From Opitutaceae bacterium UBA2377 (GTDB taxonomy: Bacteria; Verrucomicrobiota; Verrucomicrobiia; Opitutales; Opitutaceae): DNA of 47,758 nt. The notes beneath the pieces were generated by a model, which searched no databases, was not told the DNA's origin, and saw only the letters and a list, made by a program, of their open reading frames with translations. Numbering within the stretch: position 1 is the stretch's first letter; every line of letters begins with the position of its first letter. The translations under genes were made by a program, and so were the position numbers. This document shows positions 1-9,629 of this stretch, piece after piece. Location of the stretch: assembly GCA_002344205.1 (NCBI GenBank), contig DDSZ01000043.1, forward strand, positions 1 through 47,758, written 5' to 3'.

Positions 1-90
1 CCGACGGCCAGGGAAACTCCCCTCCACCCCGTCCGCCAAGCGCCGCACAATGACGCCAGCGGACACGATTTCCTCGTGCAGTGCCTTCAT
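1..90 (-). CDS. Possible 5' end of a protein gene running off the left edge
   Basis: An ATG at 88-90 (minus strand) opens a frame of 30 codons that stays open to base 1, beginning MKALHEEIVSAGVIVRRLAD. It lies just downstream of, and on the same strand as, the META-domain lipoprotein that ends at 114, so it could be the next gene of the same transcript. I do not recognise the fragment. It is too short to exclude a chance open frame in GC-rich DNA. Confidence 0.35.
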   Translation of the reverse strand, partial: MKALHEEIVSAGVIVRRLADGVEGSFPGRR

Positions 91-113
91 CCGCCCTGCC
101 TGTCGGGAGCCGG

Positions 114-563
114 TCAATCCCCGGCCGCGGATCGGTAACGCGCCACCACCCGATCCCCCGCCAGCAACTCCAAGCCAGCCGCGGTCCGCCGCCAACCGGT
201 GACTCCCCGCAGCATCGCGGTGTAGTCGCGCTCCAGCTCCATCAAGTCGGCGGGACCGGCCATCATCGTGCTCATGAGCTGACCGAATCGCAAAACCGGA
301 CCGTTCAATTCATAACCGCCGCCATAGCTGTTCACTCCGGCGTGACCGGACACCCGCTGCGCGGCGGGATCGAGCCGCAGCGTGGGATGCCGCGGGTTGT
401 TCGCCGGAGCCACCGCCGTGCCGTTCAATTCCACCAACATCCACGTCACCCCTTCCGGCGAAGCCGGTGCCGCCCCGCGCTCCATTGTCCGCGACTGACA
501 ACCCGCCAACGCCATCCCCAATGCGATCACGCATCCGAACCAGCAGCCAAAAAATCGCTTCAT
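114..563 (-). CDS. META-domain (HslJ-like) lipoprotein
   Basis: 149 aa. The N-terminus is a lipoprotein signal: MKR, a hydrophobic stretch and the lipobox ALAGC with Cys22 as the lipidated residue. The mature part has the META/HslJ pattern: W41 in a start of the type VTWMLVELNG, then a segment around VSGHAGVNSYGGGYEL (family pattern SGxxGCNxxxGxY, here with V instead of C), then MSTMMAG where the family has STxMAC. The family is periplasmic or envelope-associated and linked to stress or motility; the function here is unknown. A much longer frame continues upstream opposite the mannosidase, but the ATG at 561-563 is fixed by the signal peptide. It is divergent from the mannosidase. Confidence 0.8.
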   Translation of the reverse strand: MKRFFGCWFGCVIALGMALAGCQSRTMERGAAPASPEGVTWMLVELNGTAVAPANNPRHPTLRLDPAAQRVSGHAGVNSYGGGYELNGPVLRFGQLMSTMMAGPADLMELERDYTAMLRGVTGWRRTAAGLELLAGDRVVARYRSAAGD

Positions 564-698
564 GCCAAGACCCTGCTCCCCTTCGCTTGCAGACACAACC
601 CCGGAACAGCCGATCCGCGCCGGTGATGACACGGTCGCGGTTGGGACTGGGCGATATTGCGTTGTTTCCGGAACCGCGGCGCTCCATCTGTCGTGTCC
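564..698. promoter_or_regulatory. Divergent intergenic region, lipoprotein / mannosidase
   Basis: 135 bp separate two divergent start codons and must hold both promoters. I could not pick convincing -35/-10 pairs. No ribosome binding site is visible before the mannosidase ATG, as for most genes of this window. Confidence 0.4.
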
Positions 699-3425
699 AT
701 GCCTACCCCCAAGCCGCGCCGCGTCCACTATGTGCCAAGCACCCATTGGGACCGTGAGTGGCATCAGCCGGCCATGGGATTCCGCCCGGGCTTGGTGCGC
801 CTGCTCGACCGCGTGATCGCCGCGCTGGAGTCCGGCGAGCTTCCCGGACCTTTCCAAACCGACGGCCAGTCCATCCTCCTTGAGGACTACCTTGAAATTC
901 GCCCCGACCGGCGGGCCCGGGTCGAAAAACTGGCCCGCGCCGGCCGGCTCGCCGTCGGCCCTTGGTATTCGATGCCCGACGAATTCACCGTCTCGGGCGA
1001 AGCCATCATCCGCAACCTGCTTCTCGGCCGCACCCAAGCGCGGGCCTTCGGCGCCACCCCCGCGTGCACCGGCTATGTGCCCGACATGTTCGGCCACAAC
1101 AGCCAACTGCCGCAGATCTTCGCCGGCTGCGGCATCAACGCGGTCGTCCTCTGGCGCGGCATCAACCACGATACCAAGCGCAACTTTCTCTGGCGCGGCG
1201 CCGACGGCACCGCATTGCCCTGCCACAAGTTCGCCCGCCAGGGCTACGGCACCTACCAGGCCCACGTGGGCCGCGCCCACGAGCCTGAGCGGGTAATCGA
1301 GGACGACCCGGCGGAATTCACCCGGCTGCTGGAAAAATTCCTCGCCGAGGAGGCGGCCGCGACGGACGTGGATGCGTTGCTCCTGCATGATTCCTGCGAC
1401 CATCAGGAATGGAGCCCGCGGCGCCATGCCCTGCTCGTTGCGGCGCTCGCCGGCAGCCAGCGCTACGAGCTGGTCCATTCCTCGCTCGACGATTACGCCC
1501 GCGAACTCTGCGCGCAACGGCAACGCATCACCGGCCGGCTGGAGGGCGAGCTGCGCGACCCGGGCCGGGCGGTCTGGGGCGAGCAGCCGCTCGAAGCCTG
1601 CATGCAGTGGGTCATCCCCGGCGTCCTCTCCAGCCGCGTGCGCCTGAAGCAGGCCAATGCCCGTTGCCAGTCGTTGCTTTGCCAGTGGGCCGAACCGTTC
1701 ACCGCCTTCGCCACGACCGCGCTCGGCACGGAGTTTGCGCCCGGCTTCCTTGATCTCGCGTGGCGGCTGTTGCTGCAAAATCACGCGCATGACTCGATCG
1801 ACGGCTGCAGCGTGGACCAAGTCCACAAGGACATGGATCATCGCTTCGACCAGGTGCGCATCATCGCCGATCGCCTCACCACCGAGGCCACCCGACAGTT
1901 TGCGGCCTCCGTCGCCGGCGACCTGCCGGACGACGCACTGCGCGTCACCGTGTTCAATCCCCTGCCCCGCGATTTCGCAGGCGTGACGGAAATCACGCTG
2001 GAAATCCCGACCGCCTGGCCGTGCTTCAACGAGTTTTTCGGCTTCGAGCCCAAGCCCGCGTTCCGCATCCACGGGCCCGACGGCCGTGAGATTCCCTATC
2101 AGCGGCTCGGCCAGACCATGAACCGGATGCGACCGCGTCTGCGGCCGACCAAATTCCCGGAAAACGTGCATCACCATCTCGTCACCGTCGCCCTCGCCGT
2201 TTCCATCCCGGCCGTCGGCTACACCACGCTCACCGTGCGCGCCGCGAAGCCCGACACTCCCACGCGCCACCCCGCGGTCCCCGGATTCGCCACCAGCGAG
2301 CGCTCGATGGCCAACGAACACCTCGCCGTGCAGATCGAGGCCAACGGCACGCTCACGCTTACCGACCGGCACACCGGCCGGGTTTACCGCGACCTGCTTA
2401 CGTTTGAGGATCGCGCCGATATCGGCGACGGCTGGTATCATGGCGAAGCAGTAAACGACCAGATCTTCGCCTCCACCGCCTGCCGGGCCGATGTGGCCCT
2501 CGTGCGGAGCGGTCCGCTCCTCACGACTTTCCGCATCCGCACCGTGATGCCGGTCCCGGCCGCGTTCGACTTCAGCCGCATGGAGCGCTTGGAGCGCACC
2601 GCGGACCTCGTGATCGACAGCCACATCAGCCTGCGGCCGGGCCAGCGCCACCTCGAGATCGAGACCACCGTCCAAAACATCGCCGAAGATCATCGCCTCC
2701 GCGCGCTATTCCCCAGCGGCACCAAGGCAAAAACCTACTTGGCGGATACACCGTTCGACGTGGTCGAGCGGCCCATCGCCCTGCGTCGGGACAACCACGA
2801 ATACCGCGAACTCGAGGTGGAAACCCGGCCACAGCAAAGCTGGACCGCCGTGCATGACGCGCGCCACGGCCTCGCCGTCGTCGCCGATGGCGGACTGCTT
2901 GAGACCGCGGTGCGCGATCTCCCCGGCCGACCCATCGCCCTCACCCTTTTCCGCGGTTTCCGCCGCACGGTCTTCACCGACGGCGAACCCGGCGGCCAGA
3001 TGCCGGGCACACTCATGTTCCGCTACGCCTTGGTCCCGCTCATGGGCGCACCCGACCGCACCCGGCTCGGCGAACTCGGCCAGCAACTGGCCGGCGGTCT
3101 GCGCAACGTGCAACTGCGCGCCGCCGATCTCGCGATTTTCCGCAGTGAACGCACCGCGCCCGCCACCGCCGGTTGGTTGCGCCTCGAAGGACCGGCCCTC
3201 CTGAGCAGCTTGCGGCAGCTTGGTTCGGCCATCGAGGTGCGGCTCTACAATCCGCACGCCCGCCGCATTGTCGCGCGGCTCGTGCCCGCGCCAAACATCG
3301 CGCAGAGCGCGACCCTCACCGATTTCGAAGGCAACGTTCGCGGACGACTGCGCCTTACCCGCGGTCGGCTAGGTTTGTCACTCAAGCCCAAGCAGATCAT
3401 CACCGTGCGGCTCGACCGCGGTTAA
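699..3425 (+). CDS. Alpha-mannosidase, glycoside hydrolase family 38
   Basis: 908 aa. It hydrolyses terminal alpha-mannose residues (GH38, retaining, zinc-dependent). The N-terminal catalytic domain begins with VPSTHWDREW (residues 12-21, metal ligands His16 and Asp18). The nucleophile Asp lies in GYVPDMFGHNSQLPQ (about residue 129), and LLHDSCDHQ (about residue 227) matches the later metal/active-site segment. A helical middle domain follows (NHAHDSIDGCSVDQV, about residues 360-375), then the C-terminal beta-sandwich domains. There is no signal peptide, so it is probably cytoplasmic. I chose the ATG at 699 because the 14 codons before it (from 657) do not look like family sequence. No transporter or other glycan gene lies beside it. 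Confidence 0.93.
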   Translation: MPTPKPRRVHYVPSTHWDREWHQPAMGFRPGLVRLLDRVIAALESGELPGPFQTDGQSILLEDYLEIRPDRRARVEKLARAGRLAVGPWYSMPDEFTVSGEAIIRNLLLGRTQARAFGATPACTGYVPDMFGHNSQLPQIFAGCGINAVVLWRGINHDTKRNFLWRGADGTALPCHKFARQGYGTYQAHVGRAHEPERVIEDDPAEFTRLLEKFLAEEAAATDVDALLLHDSCDHQEWSPRRHALLVAALAGSQRYELVHSSLDDYARELCAQRQRITGRLEGELRDPGRAVWGEQPLEACMQWVIPGVLSSRVRLKQANARCQSLLCQWAEPFTAFATTALGTEFAPGFLDLAWRLLLQNHAHDSIDGCSVDQVHKDMDHRFDQVRIIADRLTTEATRQFAASVAGDLPDDALRVTVFNPLPRDFAGVTEITLEIPTAWPCFNEFFGFEPKPAFRIHGPDGREIPYQRLGQTMNRMRPRLRPTKFPENVHHHLVTVALAVSIPAVGYTTLTVRAAKPDTPTRHPAVPGFATSERSMANEHLAVQIEANGTLTLTDRHTGRVYRDLLTFEDRADIGDGWYHGEAVNDQIFASTACRADVALVRSGPLLTTFRIRTVMPVPAAFDFSRMERLERTADLVIDSHISLRPGQRHLEIETTVQNIAEDHRLRALFPSGTKAKTYLADTPFDVVERPIALRRDNHEYRELEVETRPQQSWTAVHDARHGLAVVADGGLLETAVRDLPGRPIALTLFRGFRRTVFTDGEPGGQMPGTLMFRYALVPLMGAPDRTRLGELGQQLAGGLRNVQLRAADLAIFRSERTAPATAGWLRLEGPALLSSLRQLGSAIEVRLYNPHARRIVARLVPAPNIAQSATLTDFEGNVRGRLRLTRGRLGLSLKPKQIITVRLDRG

Positions 3426-3518
3426 GCCGCATCGCGCCCGAAAATTCCCGCCGCCCCCGCCGGCCGCCGGCAAATCCGTCCATCTCGGGAATTGACGCGG
3501 ATTTTGCGTTCCCGTTGC

Positions 3519-4268
3519 ATGTCCGTCATGCACGCCTCCGCGACCGTTGATCCCAGTGTCAAATACAAGAGCATCGTCCTGAAGCTCAGCGGCGAGGTTC
3601 TCCGTGGTGGCAAATCCGGCGACCCGATCGACGCCGCCACCCTCGAAAAAACCTGCGCCCAGGTGAAGGAAATCCACGACCTCGGCGTGCAGGTCTGCGT
3701 CGTCATCGGCGGCGGCAACATCTTCCGAGGGCTCAACGGCGCCAAGCGCGGCGTGGACCGCACCACCGGCGACTACATGGGCATGCTCGCCACCGTCATC
3801 AACGGCCTCGCGATCATGGACTGCCTCGAAAAGATGGGCGTGAGCACCCGCGTGCAGTCGGCCATCCCCATGAACCAGATCGCCGAGCCCTTCATCATGC
3901 GCCGCGCCATGCGCCACCTCGAGAAGGGTCGCGTCGTCATCTTCGTCGCCGGCACCGGCAACCCCTATTTCTCCACCGACACCACCGCCGCCCTGCGCGC
4001 TTCCGAAATGCACGCCGACATCATTCTCAAGGCCACCAAGGTGGACGGCATCTACGACAAGGACCCGAAGAAGCACGCCGACGCCGTCAAATACGACGAG
4101 ATCACCTTCATCGACGCGCTCAAGCAGCGGCTCAACGTGATGGACTCGACCGCCTTCTCCCTCTGCCTCGACAACAACGTGCCCATCCTCGTGTTCGACC
4201 TCAACGACGAGCATGCCATCCGCAAAGCCGTCCTCGGCGAGAAGATCGGCACCCTCGTCCACGGCTGA
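3519..4268 (+). CDS. pyrH: UMP kinase
   Basis: 249 aa. It phosphorylates UMP to UDP with ATP (pyrimidine nucleotide synthesis), as a hexameric amino-acid-kinase-fold enzyme. Visible hallmarks are KLSGEVL with the nucleotide-binding Lys near the N-terminus, [25 protein letters not shown], the [14 protein letters not shown] substrate segment and [13 protein letters not shown]. The ATG at 3519 is preferred; ATG 3528 is also possible, and a TTG at 3492 opens the frame but would add an atypical leader. It is followed by frr, the classic bacterial pyrH-frr order. Confidence 0.95.
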   Translation: MSVMHASATVDPSVKYKSIVLKLSGEVLRGGKSGDPIDAATLEKTCAQVKEIHDLGVQVCVVIGGGNIFRGLNGAKRGVDRTTGDYMGMLATVINGLAIMDCLEKMGVSTRVQSAIPMNQIAEPFIMRRAMRHLEKGRVVIFVAGTGNPYFSTDTTAALRASEMHADIILKATKVDGIYDKDPKKHADAVKYDEITFIDALKQRLNVMDSTAFSLCLDNNVPILVFDLNDEHAIRKAVLGEKIGTLVHG

Positions 4269-4281
4269 ACCCCGGTGCCAT

Positions 4282-4302
4282 GCGTGCCGCGTCGCGGCAC
4301 GC
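4282..4302 (+). other. Stem-loop between pyrH and frr
   Basis: A perfect 9-bp inverted repeat, GCGTGCCGC / GCGGCACGC with a 3-nt GTC loop. No T-tract follows, so it is not a standard intrinsic terminator. It could slow or partly uncouple transcription, or protect an mRNA end, between the two genes. Confidence 0.5.
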
Positions 4303-4312
4303 CAACCGAACA

Positions 4313-4336
4313 TCAAAATTCAAAATCGAAAATCCC
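4313..4336 (+). repeat. AAATCGAAAATC-type AT-rich intergenic repeat, single arm
   Basis: The bases before the frr start contain AAAATTCAAAATCGAAAATC, the same AT-rich word that makes up the large hairpins at 20792-20875 and 37414-37504. Here only one arm is present, directly abutting the frr ATG. Confidence 0.6.
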
Positions 4337-4894
4337 ATGAGCCATCCCGCGATCACCGAAATGCAGGCCAAGATGAAGAAGGCCGTTGATTACACGCTGC
4401 ACGAGTTCAGCGCCATCCACACCGGCAAGGCCACGCCCGCCATGGTCGAGACGGTCATGGTCGAGGCCTACGGCACCATGACCCCGCTGAAGCAGTGCGC
4501 CGCCATCTCCACGCCTGATGCCCGCCTGATCCAGGTGCAGCCCTGGGACGCCAGCATCATGAAGGCCATCGTCAAGGGCATCCAGGAGGCCAACCTCGGC
4601 TTCAACCCCGTGCCGGACGGCAAGGTTGTCCGCATCCCTCTCCCCGAGATGAGCCGCGAGCGCCGACTCGAGTTCGTCAAAACCGCGCACAAGCTGGCCG
4701 AAGACGGCCGGGTGCATGTGCGGAATGTCCGCCGCGATACGATGGACGCCCTCAAGAAGGCCCAGAAGGCCGCCGCCATCACGGAGGATGATCTCAAGCG
4801 TTTCGAGAAAGACGTGCAGCACGCCACCGACGCCGCGATCAAGGAAATCAACGACCATCTCGCGCACAAGGAGAAGGACCTGCTCACGGTTTGA
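4337..4894 (+). CDS. frr: Ribosome recycling factor
   Basis: 185 aa, the usual length. It splits post-termination 70S ribosomes together with EF-G. Recognisable parts are the N-terminal helix ending in the segment FSAIHTGKATPAMVE, the VQPWDASIMKAIVKGI segment, the phosphate-loop-like region IPLPEMSRERRLEFVK, and the conserved VRNVRRDTMDALKKAQK near residue 133. The start at 4337 gives a normal N-terminus; the longer frame from 4280 runs through the hairpin and the repeat and is not coding. It is co-directional with pyrH and proB. Confidence 0.96.
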   Translation: MSHPAITEMQAKMKKAVDYTLHEFSAIHTGKATPAMVETVMVEAYGTMTPLKQCAAISTPDARLIQVQPWDASIMKAIVKGIQEANLGFNPVPDGKVVRIPLPEMSRERRLEFVKTAHKLAEDGRVHVRNVRRDTMDALKKAQKAAAITEDDLKRFEKDVQHATDAAIKEINDHLAHKEKDLLTV

Positions 4895-4943
4895 GCCGCC
4901 GCCGGGCCCGGCGGGGCCGGCCTGCCTGTTACCCACTCATCCC

Positions 4944-6068
4944 GTGCCCTCCGTCCCGAAAAGATCCCATCCCCGCCGCGTCGTCGTCAAACTCGGCACC
5001 GGGGTTCTCACCTCGGGCATCGGCCAGCTCGACACCGCGCGCATCGCCGCCGTCTGCGCCCAGATCGCGGGCCTGCGCGCCCGGGGCACCGAGGTCATCG
5101 TCGTCTCCTCCGGCGCGGTCGGGCTCGGCATGGGCCGGCTCGGTTTGAAAAAGCGCCCGGCCGATGTCGCCAAAAAGCAGGCCTGCGCCGCCGTCGGCCA
5201 GAGCCTGCTCATGCAGACGTGGCAGGCCGGCTTCGCCCCGCACGGGCTCACGGTCGCGCAGGTGTTGCTCACGCATGAGGACCTGCGCAGCCGCGACCGC
5301 TATCTCAGCGTAAGCAAGACCCTCGAATCGCTCATCGCCTACGGCACCGTGCCGGTCATCAACGAAAACGACACCGTGAGCGCGGCAGAAATCCAGGCCC
5401 TGCTGAAATTCGGCGACAACGACACGCTCTCCGCGATGGTCGCCAGCTTTACCCACGCGCAATACCTCTTCATCCTCTCCACCGCCCCCGGACTCATCGA
5501 CCTCCGGGGCACCCACCAGATCGTGCCGGTCGTGGAGAAAATCACCCCGGAGATCGAGGCCATGGCCGGCGGCACCACCAGCGAGACCGCCGTCGGCGGC
5601 ATGACCTCCAAGATCGCAGCCGCCAGGCTCGCCACCCGTGCCGGCTGCGGTGTCTTCATCGCCGCCGGCGCCGAGCCCGACATCCTCCCGCGCCTCCTCG
5701 CCGGCACCGGCCCCGGCACCTTTTTCGTGCCCAGCGGGCTGCCGCTCGACGCCCGCAAACGCTGGCTCGCCTACTTCCAGCGCCCCACGGCCACGATCTT
5801 CCTCAACGAATGCGCCGTGCCTGTGCTGCGTGAGCAGGGCCGCAGCCTCCTCGCCGTGGGTGTGACCCACGCCTTCGGCGAATTCGCCGCCGGCGACGTC
5901 GTCAACATCGCCGGGCCCGACGGCACCGTGATCGCCCGCGGCCGCACCACCTACAGCCACGACCAGATCCCCGACATCGCCGGACGCAAGGGTGACGCCG
6001 TCGCCGCCCAGTTCCCCGGCCGCAAACGCCTCGAAGTCGTCCACCGCAACGACCTCGTGCTCCTCTGA
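4944..6068 (+). CDS. proB: Glutamate 5-kinase (with PUA domain)
   Basis: 374 aa. It phosphorylates glutamate, the first step of proline synthesis. The amino-acid-kinase domain shows VVVKLGTGVLT (residues about 13-23), VSSGAVGLGMGRLG, AQVLLTHEDLRSRDRYL, VPVINENDTVS, FGDNDTLSAMVAS and GGMTSKIAAARLATRAGCG. A C-terminal PUA domain (about residues 290-374, from WLAYFQRP to VVHRNDLVLL) matches full-length bacterial ProB. No ATG fits; GTG at 4944 is the only good start and lies about 50 bp after frr. proA is not in the window. Confidence 0.94.
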   Translation: MPSVPKRSHPRRVVVKLGTGVLTSGIGQLDTARIAAVCAQIAGLRARGTEVIVVSSGAVGLGMGRLGLKKRPADVAKKQACAAVGQSLLMQTWQAGFAPHGLTVAQVLLTHEDLRSRDRYLSVSKTLESLIAYGTVPVINENDTVSAAEIQALLKFGDNDTLSAMVASFTHAQYLFILSTAPGLIDLRGTHQIVPVVEKITPEIEAMAGGTTSETAVGGMTSKIAAARLATRAGCGVFIAAGAEPDILPRLLAGTGPGTFFVPSGLPLDARKRWLAYFQRPTATIFLNECAVPVLREQGRSLLAVGVTHAFGEFAAGDVVNIAGPDGTVIARGRTTYSHDQIPDIAGRKGDAVAAQFPGRKRLEVVHRNDLVLL

Positions 6069-6070
6069 CC

Positions 6071-6508
6071 ATGGCCCACTCCCTCCGCCCGATCAGTGAT
6101 GCCGATTATCTGTGGCTCTGGTCGCTCAAACGGGAGACCATGCGGACCTACATCGAGCAGACCTGGGGCAAGTGGGACGACGACTGGCAGGCCGAGCGGT
6201 TTCGCCAGAATTTCCGGCCCGATCACGTGCAGGTGATCGTGCTCGACGGCCAGGACGCCGGCCTGCTGCACGTCGTGCGCAGCCCGGAAGAGATCCGGCT
6301 CGTCAACATCCAGATTTCGCCGGAATTCCAAAACCGCGGCCTCGGCACCACCGTCATGCACGGCTTGCTCGCCGAAGCGCGCACCGCCGGGCTGCCGCTC
6401 CGCCTGCAGGTCCTCAAGGTCAACCCCGCCCGCCGGCTCTACGAACGCATCGGCTTCGCCGTCGCCGCCGAAACCGAGACCCACTACCAGATGCGCTGGA
6501 CGCCGTGA
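6071..6508 (+). CDS. GNAT-family N-acetyltransferase
   Basis: 145 aa. Acetyl-CoA-dependent acetyltransferase fold. Motif A is visible as INIQISPEFQNRGLGTTVM-like sequence (the RGLGT pyrophosphate loop near residue 96) and motif B as VNPARRLYERIGF, followed by a strand ending HYQMRW. The substrate cannot be read from sequence. It starts 2 bp after the proB stop and so is probably translated from the same transcript. Confidence 0.85.
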   Translation: MAHSLRPISDADYLWLWSLKRETMRTYIEQTWGKWDDDWQAERFRQNFRPDHVQVIVLDGQDAGLLHVVRSPEEIRLVNIQISPEFQNRGLGTTVMHGLLAEARTAGLPLRLQVLKVNPARRLYERIGFAVAAETETHYQMRWTP

Positions 6509-6514
6509 GACAGG

Positions 6515-6593
6515 TTGTAGGGCGGGATCTCCGAATCCCGCCATCATGCACCAGCGATTGAACAAGGCGGGATACGGCGATCCCGCCCTACAA
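6515..6593. repeat. Pair of REP-like palindromes in inverted orientation
   Basis: Two copies of a short palindrome face each other. Copy 1 (6515-6542) is TTGTAG plus stem GGCGGGAT, loop ctccga, stem ATCCCGCC. Copy 2 (6566-6593) is stem GGCGGGAT, loop acggcg, stem ATCCCGCC plus CTACAA. The outer ends TTGTAGGGCGGGAT and ATCCCGCCCTACAA are perfectly complementary, so the whole 79 bp can also fold as one large hairpin. It lies between the GNAT gene and the helicase gene. Related copies are at 8672, 14818 and 26234. Confidence 0.85.
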
Positions 6594-6659
6594 TTCCCCG
6601 ACCACTCCCGATCCTAGCTTGCCCTCCACCCTGCGAGCGGCCTCCCTCCTGTTGCATTC

Positions 6660-8669
<2,010 letters not shown>

Positions 8670-8671
8670 GC

Positions 8672-8699
8672 TGTAGGGCGGGATCGCCGTATCCCGCCC
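8672..8699. repeat. REP-like palindrome, third copy
   Basis: TGTAG followed by stem GGGCGGGAT, loop cgccgt, stem ATCCCGCCC, three bases after the helicase stop codon. It has the same head (TGTAGGGCGGGAT) as the copy at 6515. Its position right behind a gene end suits an mRNA 3'-end stabiliser or weak terminator, but there is no T-run. Confidence 0.8.
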
Positions 8700-8798
8700 C
8701 GGCCTCGACGCCGCCGGACCGAGCCCCGCGGCCCATCAACCGCCTCATCCCGCAACCCCGGGTTTGACGTCCCCCGCGACCTCGTCTCTATTCCCCGC

Positions 8799-8984
8799 AT
8801 GAGCACAGTGCAGGAAATCGAAGCCGCCATCGAGCGGCTCGACGTTAAGCAGCAGATGCAACTGCTGCACGACCTGCCGGCGAAGCTGAAGATTTCGCCG
8901 GAGGACCTCGCCGCGCTCAAGAACGCCGAATCGGCCTTTGCCTTCTGGGACAATCCCGATGACGCCGCCTACGACCAGCTATAG
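8799..8984 (+). CDS. Small putative antitoxin
   Basis: 61 aa, begins MSTVQEIEAAIERLDVKQQM and ends in the acidic WDNPDDAAYDQL. The N-terminal helix is the EIExAIxxLxxxE/Q type common in antitoxins paired with MazF- or ParE/VapC-type toxins, and an acidic C-terminal tail is typical for the toxin-binding part. It overlaps the downstream MazF/PemK-like gene by 26 bp, which supports a toxin-antitoxin pair. I see no classical AbrB or ribbon-helix-helix motif, so its DNA-binding ability is uncertain. Confidence 0.72.
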   Translation: MSTVQEIEAAIERLDVKQQMQLLHDLPAKLKISPEDLAALKNAESAFAFWDNPDDAAYDQL

Positions 8985-9318
8985 GCGCGGCGACGTGGTG
9001 TTGGTGCCGTTTCCCTTCACGGACCTCAGCACCACGAAACAGCGTCCCGCCTTGGTCGTTTCGCCCGATGCTTGGAATGCCTCGCAAGCGGACGTCATGC
9101 TGGTGGCCATTACCTCACAGATTTCGCCTCAATCCGGTTCGGGCAGCCTGCCCCTTGAGACCGCCGACTGGCAGGCCGCCGGCCTGCCCAAGCCCTCGCT
9201 CATCCGCCCGACCAAGCTTTTCACCATGCACCAAGGCCTGATCCGCCGCTCCTTGGGCCAACTGCCCGAATCAGCGACCACACGGGTTCTGGCCGAACTC
9301 AGGAAATTCCTGTCCTGA
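8959..9318 (+). CDS. MazF/PemK-family toxin (endoribonuclease)
   Basis: 119 aa. The PemK/MazF fold is shown by the opening YRRGDVVLVPFPFTDLS (residues about 8-24), by KQRPALVVSP (the conserved RPxLV strand with the catalytic-region Arg/Pro), and by the later strand PSLIRPTKLFTM with a GLIRRSLGQL C-terminal helix entry. Family members cut RNA at short sequences and are neutralised by a cognate antitoxin, here the overlapping upstream gene. The ATG at 8959 starts 8 residues before the first family strand; an upstream ATG at 8938 in the same frame is less likely. The pair opens the accessory stretch of the window. Confidence 0.88.
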   Translation: MTPPTTSYRRGDVVLVPFPFTDLSTTKQRPALVVSPDAWNASQADVMLVAITSQISPQSGSGSLPLETADWQAAGLPKPSLIRPTKLFTMHQGLIRRSLGQLPESATTRVLAELRKFLS

Positions 9319-9355
9319 TCATCACCGGGCCGTGAAAAGCATTGGAAAGACCACA

Positions 9356-9580
9356 ATGATTAAGCCCCCGGTTTTTGTCGCCGAGGGCTATCAAACCAAT
9401 TTGACCAGCCTCAACGGCACCACGCTGCCTGACCTGAGCAAGGTCGAGGCCCGCCCGTTGAATTGGGGCGGTGCCAGCCAAGGCACCGGCCGCTAAGCCA
9501 CCGGGCGTCAGCCTGCGTTCCTGCGACTCACACCCAAGACCGTCCGCGAAGTCGCCGAGAAACGGCTTGCCGTAACGTGA
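9356..9580 (+). pseudogene. Decayed short reading frame with an in-frame stop (unrecognised)
   Basis: From the ATG at 9356 a frame of 46 codons starts MIKPPVFVAEGYQTNLTSLN and stops at TAA 9494-9496. In the same frame, without a shift, 27 more codons containing AFLRLTPKTVREVAEKRLAV follow to TGA 9578-9580. Both halves have protein-like composition, which suggests a gene fragment split by a nonsense codon. I do not recognise the family. With the flanks (9319-9355 and 9581-9629) this fills the space between the toxin and the PIN gene; nothing else was found there except the hairpin at 9599-9622. Confidence 0.35.
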
Positions 9581-9598
9581 TACATATAACCATCCGCA

Positions 9599-9622
9599 GA
9601 CTAGCTCTACCTAGGTCTAGTC
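9599..9622. other. Hairpin just beyond the 3' end of the PIN-domain gene
   Basis: GACTAG (9599-9604) pairs with CTAGTC (9617-9622) around a 12-nt loop containing the palindrome ACCTAGGT. It lies 8 bp past the PIN gene stop and marks where composition changes from AT-rich to GC-rich. It may be a transcript end or an old junction; there is no clear T-tract on either strand. Confidence 0.35.
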
Positions 9623-9629
9623 GCTCTAC

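Noticed and set aside
114..2693. 859-codon frame on the minus strand opposite the mannosidase
   Set aside because: Apart from the last 149 codons (the lipoprotein) it is the low-information complement of a strong GH38 gene in GC-rich DNA.
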